From: Opisthorchis felineus
Lineage: Eukaryota; Platyhelminthes; Trematoda; Opisthorchiida; Opisthorchiidae
Direction: 5' to 3'
Assembly: GCA_004794785.1 (NCBI GenBank)
Contig: SJOL01001427.1
Coordinates: forward strand, 373,494 to 437,493
DNA length: 64,000 bases
Part shown: one piece after another, positions 1-11,417 of the stretch
How the letters are laid out: each line of letters begins with the position of its first letter
Position numbering within the stretch: position 1 is the first letter of the stretch
Notes under the pieces: generated by a model
Databases searched by the model: none
What the model was told of the DNA's origin: nothing
What the model saw: only the letters and a program-made list of their open reading frames with translations
Translations under genes and position numbers: made by a program

Positions 1-3000
1 AAGGGGTCACTTTTGCCAGCCTTGTGGTGGTCTCTTCGGATAGTGGCAGTTTTGACAGAAAGTTATCACTAAAAGTAAATACACCTCAAAAGTTCACTAC
101 CGGAGTTTGATTTAGCGGGAATATTACCTGGTTCTGTTATGCCACAGTTGACAACAAACCTGTTTTCCAGTGGAAAGGTGTTACATTTTCTTCGTTATAA
201 CAGCTATTCGTTCGGTGCAAAGCATGAAATAATTTTTGCTGCGAATAGCATTTTAACAAGAGTTTGTCCAAATGTCTTGGGTGAGACGCACCAATGGATG
301 AAAATGTTTGTCCGAACGGAAAATGCTGGAAAATGCAACTGGCAGCGGCTCCATCTGGGTATCTAAAAGTTGCATTTCGATTACATGGTGACTTTTGTTC
401 TCACAAGATTACGCCCTTTTGCTAGTTAGGGGAAGTGGTTTGAAGCATGTCAGGGAATGTAGCCAAAATTGTCCCACAAAAGCTCTTTACCTCAGTGCCC
501 AATGGTCTGTTTGCAGAATCGATATGGTCAATCAACAAATTGCAATGGTAGCATGAAGTAATGAAAATCACACCCCGGATCAGAATTATTTTGGAGGGAA
601 TCATGCAGTAAAGGAGAGGGTCATGATGTGTGCCCACATTTTCGGGTACTTAGTCTGAGGAACTGCACAAGAAAGGCCGCCATACTCCACAGGATTGTCT
701 TGCATGAGATTGTAGTTGTTGGTATCTGTAGTATATGGTAACCACTATTATCTTTCATGTTTTTAAACATCCATTTTTGAAAATTGTTTGGAGAATGAGC
801 TAGATGCCTTTCAAATAAACTGTCTTCGCTGCAGTGTATGTTTGACATCATGAGTCGGTGACCCTCCCAGAGCCTATCCCACCGGTTCCGCAAACGACGG
901 AATAAACGAACAAAATTCGCGGACTGTTCTGGGACTCTTATGGAAATCTTCTGAGGAAGTTTGTTACTGAAATAAGCGTCATAGGGAAACGAAAGTGGTC
1001 ACTAACAACAGTGTTCTCGCTGCAAGGGTGGACAACAAGGTTTCATTCCACAAGACAAAAATTCGCCGTCAGCTTGTGAACCAAATGATGTTGTAGCACT
1101 AAGAAGGTTGGATGAGGAGCAATAACGGTTTCCAAACCGATGAGGTGTCATTTGATGTGCCAAACGACCAAAGAACCTATTTTCTCCTCCACCAACTGTA
1201 CGCACATAGCCGTAGAGAAACATTCATAAATTAAATGAATCACTTGGATGTATAAGGATGAATCCGAATATGCTCTTGACGGCCAGAAATGAACGCTTAT
1301 CAAAGAGTGGAGCTGAAGTGGACCGACAGTCATTTGGTGTCCAAATATATAACTAGACGGTAAACGACATGGGAGATTTTGACCTGAGTAGTACTTGATA
1401 TGCTGTACTTACCATGATCTTGTTCAGATGAGGGCTGGAAGGGTGTGACTAAATTAGTAGCTTAGTGAAGTGAAGCGTTGAACCCATTTTCTGAAACGTA
1501 TCGCTATTAAAGCCGCACTTATTGCTAAGCCACTGGGTGATATGTTAGAAGAAATGGTCCGAGCATTCGTACATGCATTACGAGCAAGTTCAATCTGTGC
1601 ACATACTCTGACCCTGCCGAAATACAGTGTGGTTGTGTGAGTCATAAGCATTGAGGCAAAGCTCAATGGGATCATCACACATCTAAAGTGAACGTACAAC
1701 CGTAGGCTACCGATCGACTTGCCTTCAGACCGTGTAAATGACCTTTCTCATTGGCTGATGATCTGTTTACCAATGCTTCCTAACACCAATGAATAGGACG
1801 GTAGGGCAATCGTCAACATCATATCATCGAGAACAACGCCCGAGTACTAAATACTGGTGTTTATCAGCTGAAATTGGCGTTTAACATTCACATGACTGTA
1901 CAATGCGGCTCAGCTTTTTGGTAGACTTTGACCTGCACATTCAACAAGCAGTTCGAAATTATCGATAAGATTTACAAAACGCACTTCTGAAATAACTGAA
2001 CTGCAACATTCTCAACGCAGGCAAAGAAGCAAACACATAGATTTCCGGCAGCCCAAAGGTTTCTTGATTGTAACAGCATTCGCTCATTAGTTAACTGCTG
2101 ACGGCTGAAAGATTTGGAATATCGCGAATGCACTAAGATTGATTTGGTACTTTGAACTATCGCTGGGTCTCCTGGACTTAACAATGGCCTTGGTTGGTCT
2201 CTTGCACTGCAATTCGTGTTGTTTGTTTAAAATTTGAGTATGTAAAATGTCATATAAGACTAAGGCTATTCATTGCTCCGCATAGTAAGTAATGCGGTAC
2301 CGAAAAGTGCAAAGAAGTAAAATGGCCCCGTCGCTTAGTCCGCATTTGCTTGTGAACCATTTGTTCTCTTTATGTAGCGGAAGAAAACCGACGCCCAATG
2401 CTTGACTTACATAGAAAGAAAAAAACAGTCAGACTTAGTTTCAACGTGTTTGAACAAACGGCGTATACTCCGTTTTATTCTTAACTTAACTCAATGCAAG
2501 TTTTGTTGAACGCTCACACAAATCTTTTGTTGCTGCTGCTAACGTTCATCAAGGGGCTATGACTTTCTCAGTGCTCGATCGATAGAGTCTGCTTTGTTTA
2601 ACGCCTGATTGACTGAGCAAGCCAAAGTGGTCTGAGTTGCTGGAATCAATAAAATTCTGCCTGGAAGCACACTCATGTCATACAAGAACAACAACAGCTT
2701 ATCGACCCAGAGTAGCAACAGTCCTTAGCAGTGTACGTGCGTACAAAGATAAAACTGTGCAGTAAAAAAGCGAAATGACACTCGTTTACCGTCCTGGAAA
2801 GCGCACCTTGGTCCTGGTGCTGGAGCGCAACAGTTCGCACCAGTAAAAACCCAGTCGAAGGAATATAAACATGTGTAGATACGAAAGCGCAACAAACTAG
2901 TTCTGACAAACATGCTAGCTCCTTAACTCATCATATGGGACTATCACTATGACAAAAGTTTTCCTTATACTCTGGCCTGAGGTCCATTTGATTTGTTCAC

Positions 3001-5904
3001 AATTGCGGCCTTGATCAGAATGGGTATTTTAAACCACTTTATGATTTGTTTCATGGTCTCCAGCATCTCACTGACCCGGCAAACTGCAAACAAAACGCTG
3101 GAAAACCGAGTGGGCTCCACCAATCTGAAATAGGTCCCACTGGAGAAGAGTAACATATTTGTAGACATCCGTGATTAATCGTAAAAGGTCCTGCTAAATC
3201 CAAATTGGATTACCCTCGGAGAATGGCCAGTCTCGTGCTGTACACCGTTCTTATGCAGGGGTACGTAATAGTTTCTCAGTAGACTGTGGCGCAACACAAA
3301 TTTATTTCACTATTAATGGTAGCGTAACAGCTTGGTTGCTGGTCTTCTTTCTTTTACACTAAAGCGTCTTAGTTTAACGGCACTGAGCATAGACAAAATA
3401 TCCTGCTGCCGAAAACAGTGTCCTTTTTACCTCTAGGTCTACAATCCAATAAACCACGTTTTACACGCCCTGCCAGGATGTGAAAGCTCCAACTATTCAG
3501 GTTAGCTAAAACTACTTCGTCCGCAAGTTTGCATAGATTTGGGAGATGAAAAACAGTCGGCTTTCGGTATGCCACTTAGCAGGAAGTTTTGTCATAGTAG
3601 GTTGGCATAAGAACTGCTGTGCACGAAAGCAGTCTGGTTTATATTCGAGAACGCTGCCCGTTAAAGGGATGCTGCGCTTGACTGTTTCACTTGCTGGAGG
3701 AACTTGCTTGTCAAGCTCGCTATGACATATCGGTCGCTATTGTTGAGTTCAAATAGACAAATTTCCCCTGGAACATGGGTAGTTTTCCAAACCCACAAAC
3801 ATGGATTAGACAAGCCGGTCCTGAGAGTCAACTGGTTTCTTGGCTGCCTGGAAATTACTGCTTCCTGACCAACTCTGCAAAAAATCTTTCCTATGGAATA
3901 ATTTTGCCGTTCAGTTACTCCAGTACTGCTTTAGTTAGTCAATAAATCGGGTTCCAACCTCCGCATTTTATCAATGAAATACTCACCTTGTCCTGAGCGT
4001 CAGCCACCCTCAACCCCACGCTGCCCACCACCGCTCTTACTTGGGGCGTTCATTCCGAATGCGGATATAAAGAGATCGGAGTGTAATTTGGTTTTTATGC
4101 TCAGAAATCGTTTATTCCTGCATCTGAGACAGGGATCTCAGGTTCTGTATGATATTTATAGGTTGTGCTTGCTGGATGAAGACATACAACCATAACCTCT
4201 ACTCTGACTTCTTTTCCTCATCAATGTCCGGCCCCATAAATGGGCTGTTTATCCAAATTGAGATGTGTAATATACGAGAAATATCTAGAAGTGCTTAGCA
4301 TGGAAGGTTGTTTTTGAGGAACAGACGACTGCTGAAGCCAACCTTTCTCTTACGCATATTCGTTCTGACAAATCTGTCACAAGCAAAATTCAACGAGGGG
4401 AAAATCATCTCAAGATGGTTCATAGATGCGCATAATTAACCTATTAGTTTCTCCAATTTAAACTTCGAAATCCCTAATTGATTCATTTTATCACCGGTAT
4501 TGTGAAAACGCAAACAATAAGAGAATACCACTCAAAACAGTTCGGTAAAAAAAGCTGATTTCTAATCACAGACCATCGCCTTTCGATCCGTATCCATTCT
4601 AATTTATCCATTCAACACATCGTACCAAGTCGACTATAGCTTTGATAGGCTACGTTGAATCAGTTGGACAAATCTTTTACTTCTATGATTGCTGTCAATA
4701 AATACATTTGCATTGTTGAATGGATTAAAAATTCATGCCCGTGCGCATGGACCATTTGAACTCTAATGCCTGTCATATGTTGTGCCAGTAGTCCCATCGC
4801 AGGTGACACACAGTATCAACTCCATCGGAATCTGGGAATTGCCTGTGATTATGATTGTCATTAGATGGGCCAGTTTGACTCCGCCTGATCTCCGAAAACA
4901 GAGATACTCCTCATGATAACCCAGGGGAAACAACGACCTTGGTAACTACTGGTCAAATGCGCTTGTTTACCTGCAAATACATTTCATATGATAAACATCT
5001 CAGTGGTACGGATTGAATGACTAAAAAGTACTCAGTGAAATGGTTGGAGCTTTACTGAAAGCTGCCATAACCACCTACAACTGTGATCCTGCCCAGGATC
5101 TAATTTGTGATCATGGGCCAAACTTATTCTAATCACAATGAAAGTATTCGCTGTTGCTGAGGTCTTCTTCTCTGATATTGGGCAACTAAAGTGTGGACGA
5201 ACAGATCCAATATATTTGAGAAAAATTCACCTGAACACATCTAAACGCTGAGCTCATTGTTCGTGTAATCCATTTACCTGATTTTAAACCATTCAGAAAT
5301 AATAGACAACAGAAGAACACGTATAAAGCAAAAATATCTCCAACACTATTACTTAAGGACAACATGATTATATTCACCGCTGGATGCTTCCACGTCCCAG
5401 TTACGGAACTAAGAGATTGGGCATTTCTGAGCATCTTTTTTAATAAAAGAAATGATATTGGTATCTTGTGGGTTACATTCGGAACAGACTACATCAATCT
5501 ACTCACTATCGCTAATTGCAGCGATACCAATGTTAGGCATATTTTCCATTTCTGTACAACCATAGGATTTAATTTCAGAGAACTCTGCTATAAAAAGTAT
5601 AAAACAAGAACCAGGATAATGACTTATTGTGAAAGTGGCCCGAATTTTCACAAGTGGTGCTCATCATCTGTAGTCAGAAACAAGAAGCAGCAAAGTTAAT
5701 GAGGACGTCATCAAATTAGGGGGGTTCCCATTTTCAATTTTTCTATTTCAACTGGGTACTTCAGCCCAACCAAAATGCTTCTCAGTATTCGCAGGACTTG
5801 AAGATTTCGCATTCCACTTTATTTCGTAATTTGCGAAAAACAGCGGTCCACCTGGGAGTTTGAGTCTGTCTGTGAACGGTAGTATTTACTTTACTTTTTC
5901 GTAG
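1..5904. other. Unassigned, probably intergenic or intronic DNA
   Basis: I see no recognisable protein, RNA gene or transposon here. Open frames are short, most lack an ATG start, and none resembles a known domain. No microsatellite is longer than about 20 bases. The stretch could be an intron or the 5' flank of whatever gene uses the candidate exon that starts at 5905. Confidence 0.5.
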
Positions 5905-6112
5905 GATGCAGTTTTACAGCCCCCCTGGAGTTTACCGATGTAAAGTTGGCACAATTGTTAATTGTTTTTTGGCGTTTTTGGCACATGTAGGTATCATTAT
6001 ATCTGTTACTCTAATGGGATTGTTATGCATACGATGCTTTCCTAAAGACAAGCCCAGTGCCGAGCGATCAGGATCAGTGGGTATGCAAGGTCCCGTGAAA
6101 CTTATTCATTGA
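5905..6112 (+). CDS. Candidate terminal exon encoding a single-pass membrane segment
   Basis: A pyrimidine-rich tract ends in TTTTTCGTAG just before 5905, like a splice acceptor. The open frame that follows starts with an ATG at 5906 and ends at the TGA at 6110-6112, 68 residues in all. Residues 14-43 are a long hydrophobic stretch (key part HVGIIISVTLMGLLCI) followed by the positive patch RCFPKDK, which fits a membrane helix with a cytoplasmic tail of about 22 residues. A TGA lies in frame at 5873-5875, so the piece must either begin at the ATG or be joined to an upstream exon at the acceptor. I do not recognise the family. No AATAAA lies close behind it; the first I found is at 7085. It may be a chance hydrophobic frame. 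Confidence 0.3.
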
Positions 6113-6825
6113 TCACAAGTTAACCAACGCAAACCTTAACCTCTGAGATCTATTATTGGATAGTAGGTTTCGGAACCTTTTATTAGATATATTTGTGAAA
6201 GCCCGCATTTTATTTACAAATTTCCAGATCATGGGAAATTTAGAGTTCTTAAACGGACACAATGGGAATTCGGATGCTTCCCTCCCACAGATGCGCCGAT
6301 AATCGCGGTCACTTCAACTATTCATCAGTGCGGCAGTCCGGCAACTCCTACAAATGAATGACAGTTACTTAAGGCACAAACAAACGTTGTTTTCATTATT
6401 TAACCAGTTGTCCGTCAAGCGAAAACCAAATTTTCAGTGACTAAGACGTGGACCACTAGACTTATCCGTTCGTGAGAAATAATATATTCTAATCACCTAT
6501 GAGTAATTCTCTTAAGCCTCACACCACCTGTTTATATTTTATTTGGAGCTACCTTATATTTGATATACCCAATCGCTCATTTGGAAGTCGCTTTGAAACT
6601 AAATTTGTGATAATTGTCAACAGTATGTGATACAGCAGGACGGTAAATATTGCCCAATCTCGCTAGCCGCCTGGGAACATTTGATGTATGGCTGTGAATT
6701 GAACCTCTGAGTGTCGACTGAACAAAGTTAGTCCCATGGCAATGAAATCGATCTGGGTTGAGGCTCCTTGTGCGACCGTTGGACTTTAACAACTGACTGC
6801 TGGGACTTCGTTGACTGCGTATCAG

Positions 6826-6989
6826 CTGATCTTGAGAATATGCAACAAAGTAATGGGGAATACTGCCCGGCTAAAATGTGTTGCGCGATTAGTACGCGAA
6901 GTGAGATCCCGTCTCGGCTGGTCGAAGATTTGTCCGACAAGGATTGGGACAAAAGTTCGTATGAGGTCCAGTTGGTTCTGCAACGCCAG
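6826..6989 (+). CDS. Candidate internal coding exon with strong splice donor
   Basis: The open frame runs into CAG|GTAAGC at 6987-6995, a near-perfect donor, at a codon boundary (phase 0). Upstream, GTATCAG|CTG at 6825/6826 could act as an acceptor (phase 1). The 164-nt piece would encode about 55 charged and polar residues, including the segment LVEDLSDKDWDKSSYEVQLV, with a composition more protein-like than its surroundings. There is no recognised domain. A single good donor is expected by chance in a window of this size, and the acceptor lacks a long pyrimidine tract. It does not obviously belong with the candidate exon at 5905, which ends in a stop. Confidence 0.2.
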
Positions 6990-7089
6990 GTAAGCTGGCA
7001 ATCAGCGAGAAAAAGTGCCCGCTCCATGCACTACATTTGGAAACCACAAAACAAAACGAAGTATAACGTTTCCAAAAGTAAACAATAAA

Positions 7090-9829
7090 GAAAATTCCTT
7101 TAGAAGAAGCAACTGATGGGGCACAGTATTTTCAGGGCTCTGCCGGAACCTACATCTCCGGTTAAAAACGTACAAAAACCCTTGTGGTTCATCAAGCGGT
7201 CTCACACAGCACACAATACAAATTATATGAAGGCAGAATTTTTTACTTGCTTATCTTTATGGATGGGCTACAGAGTTGGCATGTACCACAGCGCATAGAG
7301 GACAGATCACAGCTTATGCATAAGCACTTGGCTTAAAAAGTATAAGACAGAGCCACCTTCAACAACTTGATAGTTATAAACTTTTAATTTGTGCCAATTG
7401 ATGTTGGCAAAATTCTACTTGGCATGATCTTGTTGGGTTTTTAAAACTGTAGAGTAAAAGAATGAATCCGACATAGGACATATGATCTGCAAAGCAGTCT
7501 GAACAATTGCAAGCCTTTGTGTCACTTCTCCTGGGTGAGTGACCTCGTTGATTCGATGATCATTTAAGTCCTACTGTTGTACACGAAGAGTTGAACTGCC
7601 CAGCCTGAATGCGACCACTTCCGCTTATTGCCGGATTAATTTTAATCAATTATTGGGGATACTGAGGATTATTCCGTCAGTCATTACTTTTCCAATGACT
7701 CTGTCACTGTTTACATCGTCACCTTAAACTCGCCTCTCATAAGATATGTTTTGGTACGTGAGTGTCTCTTGGTAACACAAAAACACTCATTCTAACCGGT
7801 TCAATTTACACCGATTACACTTGTTTAGCATGTTGCACTGATAGTTTTCCTTTGCATTTTGACACGCGTAATTACAAGTTGCCACTCCAGTAGAAATGAA
7901 ATGTCCATCATGTCGAAAAGCGATGAATATACGTGGGGATTTTCTTACTATTTGCTACCCACGGGGGAATCACCGCCCAAAAATTTCGGTCCATTTCCTC
8001 CAATTCCAAGGGCAGTATGTTTTTCTGGGTATCTACAAACTGAACAAGATTTTCCACAGTGGTTACATATAGCATATGTCGGTAGTTTCTTACAGAGAAC
8101 AGTGAGTCAACATCACTCGATTACGGGCTATTAAAACTGGAAAAGACAGACCACTTGTTCCACTCCAGCAAAGCTGCTCGAGAAAGAACTGATTATTGTC
8201 AAAATTAAATCTCTTCAGCGGACTTGCTCGATTAATGCACATTACGGCCTACTCGATGCTGGCCTGAAACCCACTCGACAGTTATTTAACCAGCAGGTCT
8301 ACCCACAAAGATGACTAAGATGAGATTACTTCACCAGGAGAAATTGAAGAACACCGTCGTGTGCTATTCTTAAGAGTTTCTGACGGTGGCTTCTCTAATG
8401 TTTTCCAGTCGCACACGACTTGAATACATTCTACAAGATGTACATGCATATGTAGCCTCTATAATCTGACTTACATAAGGATGATTGGATAGCCTCAAAT
8501 TTGCAAATAATAGTCTTTCTATATGAGCCATTTGGGTTTGCGTGCTGACCTGAGAACATTCCACAAAGGTACGATGGTAATGTTTAATATCTATTTTCCA
8601 TTCAGAACCCAGCTTTGGTTTCACTCCATTTTCCTGTAAGCTTCTTATTTGTTCCCTTGCTGGAACGTTTCAACCATGGTGACCTTCTAATAGTTTCAGT
8701 TAATCGACATTTTATTGTCTAAACTCGTGCGCATTCAGCTGCCACATAGGACTTCCAACTTGGAGTGTGGCGGCCAGGCCACAAGACCGATGATGTGAGT
8801 TTTCTTTCTGGACCATGTGTTTCTGGTAATCACACACAGGCTGTCAACTGAGATGCTCGTTTTTTTGTTCATTTTCGACTGTCGGGATCCGATCTATATT
8901 GAACTTCACACCAATCAGCCAAGACTGAATCTGTCTGTCTGGATAATCTAAAATCGGATGGACAAAGATTGTTCATTTCAGTGCTGAATTCAAAAGTAAT
9001 TACAAAGCTTTTGAATAGGCCTATTACGGCTCGGGGATTGCTCGGACCCAGAGTGAGACGGTGTGAAGTCAGTCAACTGTGTGTAGAACCGAAAGTTAAT
9101 AAGCAGCTAAGACAAACTGTATGTACAAAGAAAAGATTAGTCATTTTCAGACAGTTCTATAGACGCCGACAACAGAAATCATCAGCATCGACGACATGAC
9201 CATAGTGTTCAGTACTGATGCTTCGCTACCAAAAACAAGAAGCAAACCAATATATCAAAGTACGCTGGCTTTTGAGAGTAACGTTGACTCAAGTCTTCAA
9301 AAGAGGCAGGTTTTTAGAGACGTAAATTGTGAATGGGAGTTTCTCGTCTCTAGATATAGGGTCTTAGAAGATGAGTGTTCCATATTTTAGATAGCTTGAA
9401 TTGTGTCGTGCAAGTGAGGCGAGAGACTGGCTGATTACAGTAACAGAAAATCTAAGTTTGCAAATCATATAATATGAAATTAACCACAAAACAAGTTACC
9501 TTACTTTGGACTAAGTTGGAGAGAATGCGTTAAGCCGAGGTAGGACTTTGTAAGTTGGCACTAACAAGCAAACCTCGCCCTGTCCCGTCTTCTAATTCAC
9601 TCGAAGACTACCTGTTTTGTTGGTGAAATAGCCAGAAGTACACGTATGGCCACAATGTGAATTTAGCTCATTCTGCCGCCTGTTCACCCGTACATCACCA
9701 CCACTGGATTTGATGGAGCGCGCATATATGTTAGGCTCCATTTAAAACAGATGTGCTGATCAGCCGAATCCGGCAATGTGATCTGTAGCGACTCCCCTTT
9801 GCTTAATTTACTTTTCAATCACTTCGCTC
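7090..9829. other. Unassigned DNA
   Basis: No recognised gene, repeat or transposon. Several open frames of 60-90 codons occur on both strands without family resemblance or convincing splice sites. An AATAAA at 7085-7090 lies at the left edge. Confidence 0.5.
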
Positions 9830-10223
9830 AGTACCGGCAGCCAAACAGTCAGGCCAACTGATGTCTTTCAGAATGAGTGGTGGGTTGGTTATCTAAATGA
9901 TTAGGAGTCAAAACAGGTTTGGAGTTGGAAGAATGAGATAAATGTGTTGATGAGTAGGGTGTTTAAAGGCTGTGTGGATGTATCGGGTTCCGTAAGTCAC
10001 TGTGGGTTAGTTTAAGACGATCAATGGATACGGTAGTGGGTGAAATGAGTACCTGGATAGCGAAATATTTTTCGGAGCGGGAAAGGACACGAAGCAAGTT
10101 ACCATACGGAGGTTGTAAAAGCGGTTTGAGACAGCCACAACGTAGAAAAACATGGGAACAATTTGAAAGCTCTGAGGCAATGTAAGGTGGCTTGTTCTGT
10201 GTCGGAGGTGAATGATAGCGCAT
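9830..10223 (-). pseudogene. Ty3/gypsy pol C-terminal tail, decayed
   Basis: The minus-strand frame ending at 9963 encodes 86 residues that read like the region after the integrase core of flatworm Ty3/gypsy polyproteins. It has a CSHVFLRC segment, a PLQPPYGNLLRVLSR segment (compare the usual PL-PPY-GPFKVLSR pattern) and TVSIDRLKLTH (compare TVSIDRLKPAH). A possible further tail in another frame, ISWPDCLAAGTE, is read at about 9862-9830. It follows the integrase remnant at 10239-10805 on the same strand but in a different frame, so at least one frameshift separates them. The segment normally helps bind chromatin or target DNA. I did not find LTRs. The element is a broken fragment. The identification is by eye; the tail beyond 9963 is uncertain. 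Confidence 0.6.
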
Positions 10224-10238
10224 TTAAGTTATGTGAGT

Positions 10239-10805
10239 CTATAAATGAGTTACGTAAATGGTAGGATCTTTAGAGGTCGGGAGTTTGAACTGAAAAATTA
10301 ACCTGGGATACGAGGAGCTGTGCTTAAAAGTAATTCTTCTAGTTAACACTGTTGGGAAGAACGAAACATTGCGCGCGAACGTAGAAGTATCAAGGGTTAT
10401 TGGTCTGACCAGTTCAGTGAAGCACTGCATCCGGAAGGCGGTCTTTAAATGTCGGTGGAATCTTTCCACTAGACCGTTTGCCTGGGGATGATACGCAACG
10501 ATATAAATGCGTTTGTATCCAAGTAGTTCAGCGAGCCTTTGGAACGATTGTGACTGAGATTGAGAGCCACGGTTAGTGGTCATGGCAGAGAGTAACCCGA
10601 AATTAAAGATCCATCCACTGAAGAATTCTCGGGTGATGTTCTCTGTTGACATGCACAGGATTGGCTTAAGAACATTGGGTAGAACGATGGACACACTTGG
10701 GGAAATAGGAGTAACCAATGGATAACGGGGGAGGACCGGCAATGCCGAGATAAGCATGCTCAAATCGGCAGCCTGAGGTGGCCATTGTACCGCTGGGTTC
10801 ACCAA
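10239..10805 (-). pseudogene. Ty3/gypsy integrase core, truncated pol fragment
   Basis: The 188-codon minus-strand frame carries the second half of a retroviral-type integrase core (rve). From about residue 58 it reads REFFSGWIFNFGLLSAMTTNRGSQ, matching the family pattern W--RFG-P--I-TDRGSQ, then LAELLGYKRIYIVAYHPQANGLVERFHRHLK, where AYHPQANG and the E of VERFHR (the third acidic residue of the D,D-35-E triad) are intact. The second acidic residue is changed: the usual TDRG is TNRG here, so the enzyme would be dead even if full length. The N-terminal zinc-binding part, RNase H and reverse transcriptase are not found upstream. It is a 5'-truncated, mutated copy on the strand opposite to the tincar-like gene and about 7 kb upstream of its first coding exon. 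Confidence 0.8.
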
Positions 10806-11316
10806 TTATGAGTAAAGTTACGGCGAAAGTAGGTCTGCCTGTTTACTTAAGTTTTTTGCTCAATGGTGTCAAACTGGCCGCAAGTTAGGCTAGTCCCGAT
10901 TCAAGTTCTGTCTTTTTCATTTGGAGGTACCAAGCTTTGTAGTGCAAAATACGCAGTGAATTCGAACTCACTCGTAGCTGTCTAATAATTTTAGTTTATA
11001 TGTAAGCAACTTGGCCGGCTGTGTTTCCAAACACGAAATAATCTATTTTTTGATGTTATAAAGTGTTTTGTGAGAGGTAAAACTGTTATATGAAAAAAAA
11101 ACCCTATCCATATCTTGCAGCTCAAATGAGATTTGTAACTTGTCTAAAATTGACAGTATTTTAAATTGTTGTAAACAATTTTCAACAACATGACAAACTT
11201 AAATTTCCGAATACTACCTTTTGAAAATATAAGTGAGTCTCAAATCCATGTGACTGTTAGCGCCCTTTTTGAGTTACGCTTGTACATGAGCTGGAAGATC
11301 AGTGCTATGGGCTTCG
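10806..11316. other. AT-rich spacer upstream of gypsy fragment
   Basis: No further gypsy pol domain is readable on the minus strand. It contains short A and T runs and nothing else that I can name. Confidence 0.4.
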
Positions 11317-11381
11317 GGTAATTGATCAGGTGGCTGTTGATGTGTTCGCCGAGCAGATCAACAGCCACCTGATCAACTACC
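11317..11381. repeat. Foldback inverted repeat (25-bp stem, 15-nt loop)
   Basis: The left arm at 11322-11341 and the right arm at 11357-11376 are perfect 20-bp inverted complements (left arm begins TTGATCAGG). After one A/C mismatch (11321/11377), GGTA at 11317-11320 pairs with TACC at 11378-11381. The 15-nt loop is 11342-11356. No open frame or terminator role explains it. The right arm runs straight into a dispersed repeat shared with 63401. Confidence 0.9.
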
Positions 11382-11417
11382 AACTAACGCACCCGAGTTA
11401 CCAATATTCCAACAAAT
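11378..11417 (+). repeat. Dispersed repeat, copy A (partner near 63.4 kb)
   Basis: ACCAACTAACGC followed by a CCGAG/TCGAG core and ACCAATA is shared with the segment at 63401-63434 in the same orientation. About 26 of the first 31 bases are identical by eye, and similarity fades into the flanks. This suggests two old copies of one interspersed family that I cannot name. Both copies, read in the same frame, give a similar string (N-[YN]-QLT-x-x-S-x-QY-x-N), so a coding origin is possible but unproven. Confidence 0.5.
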
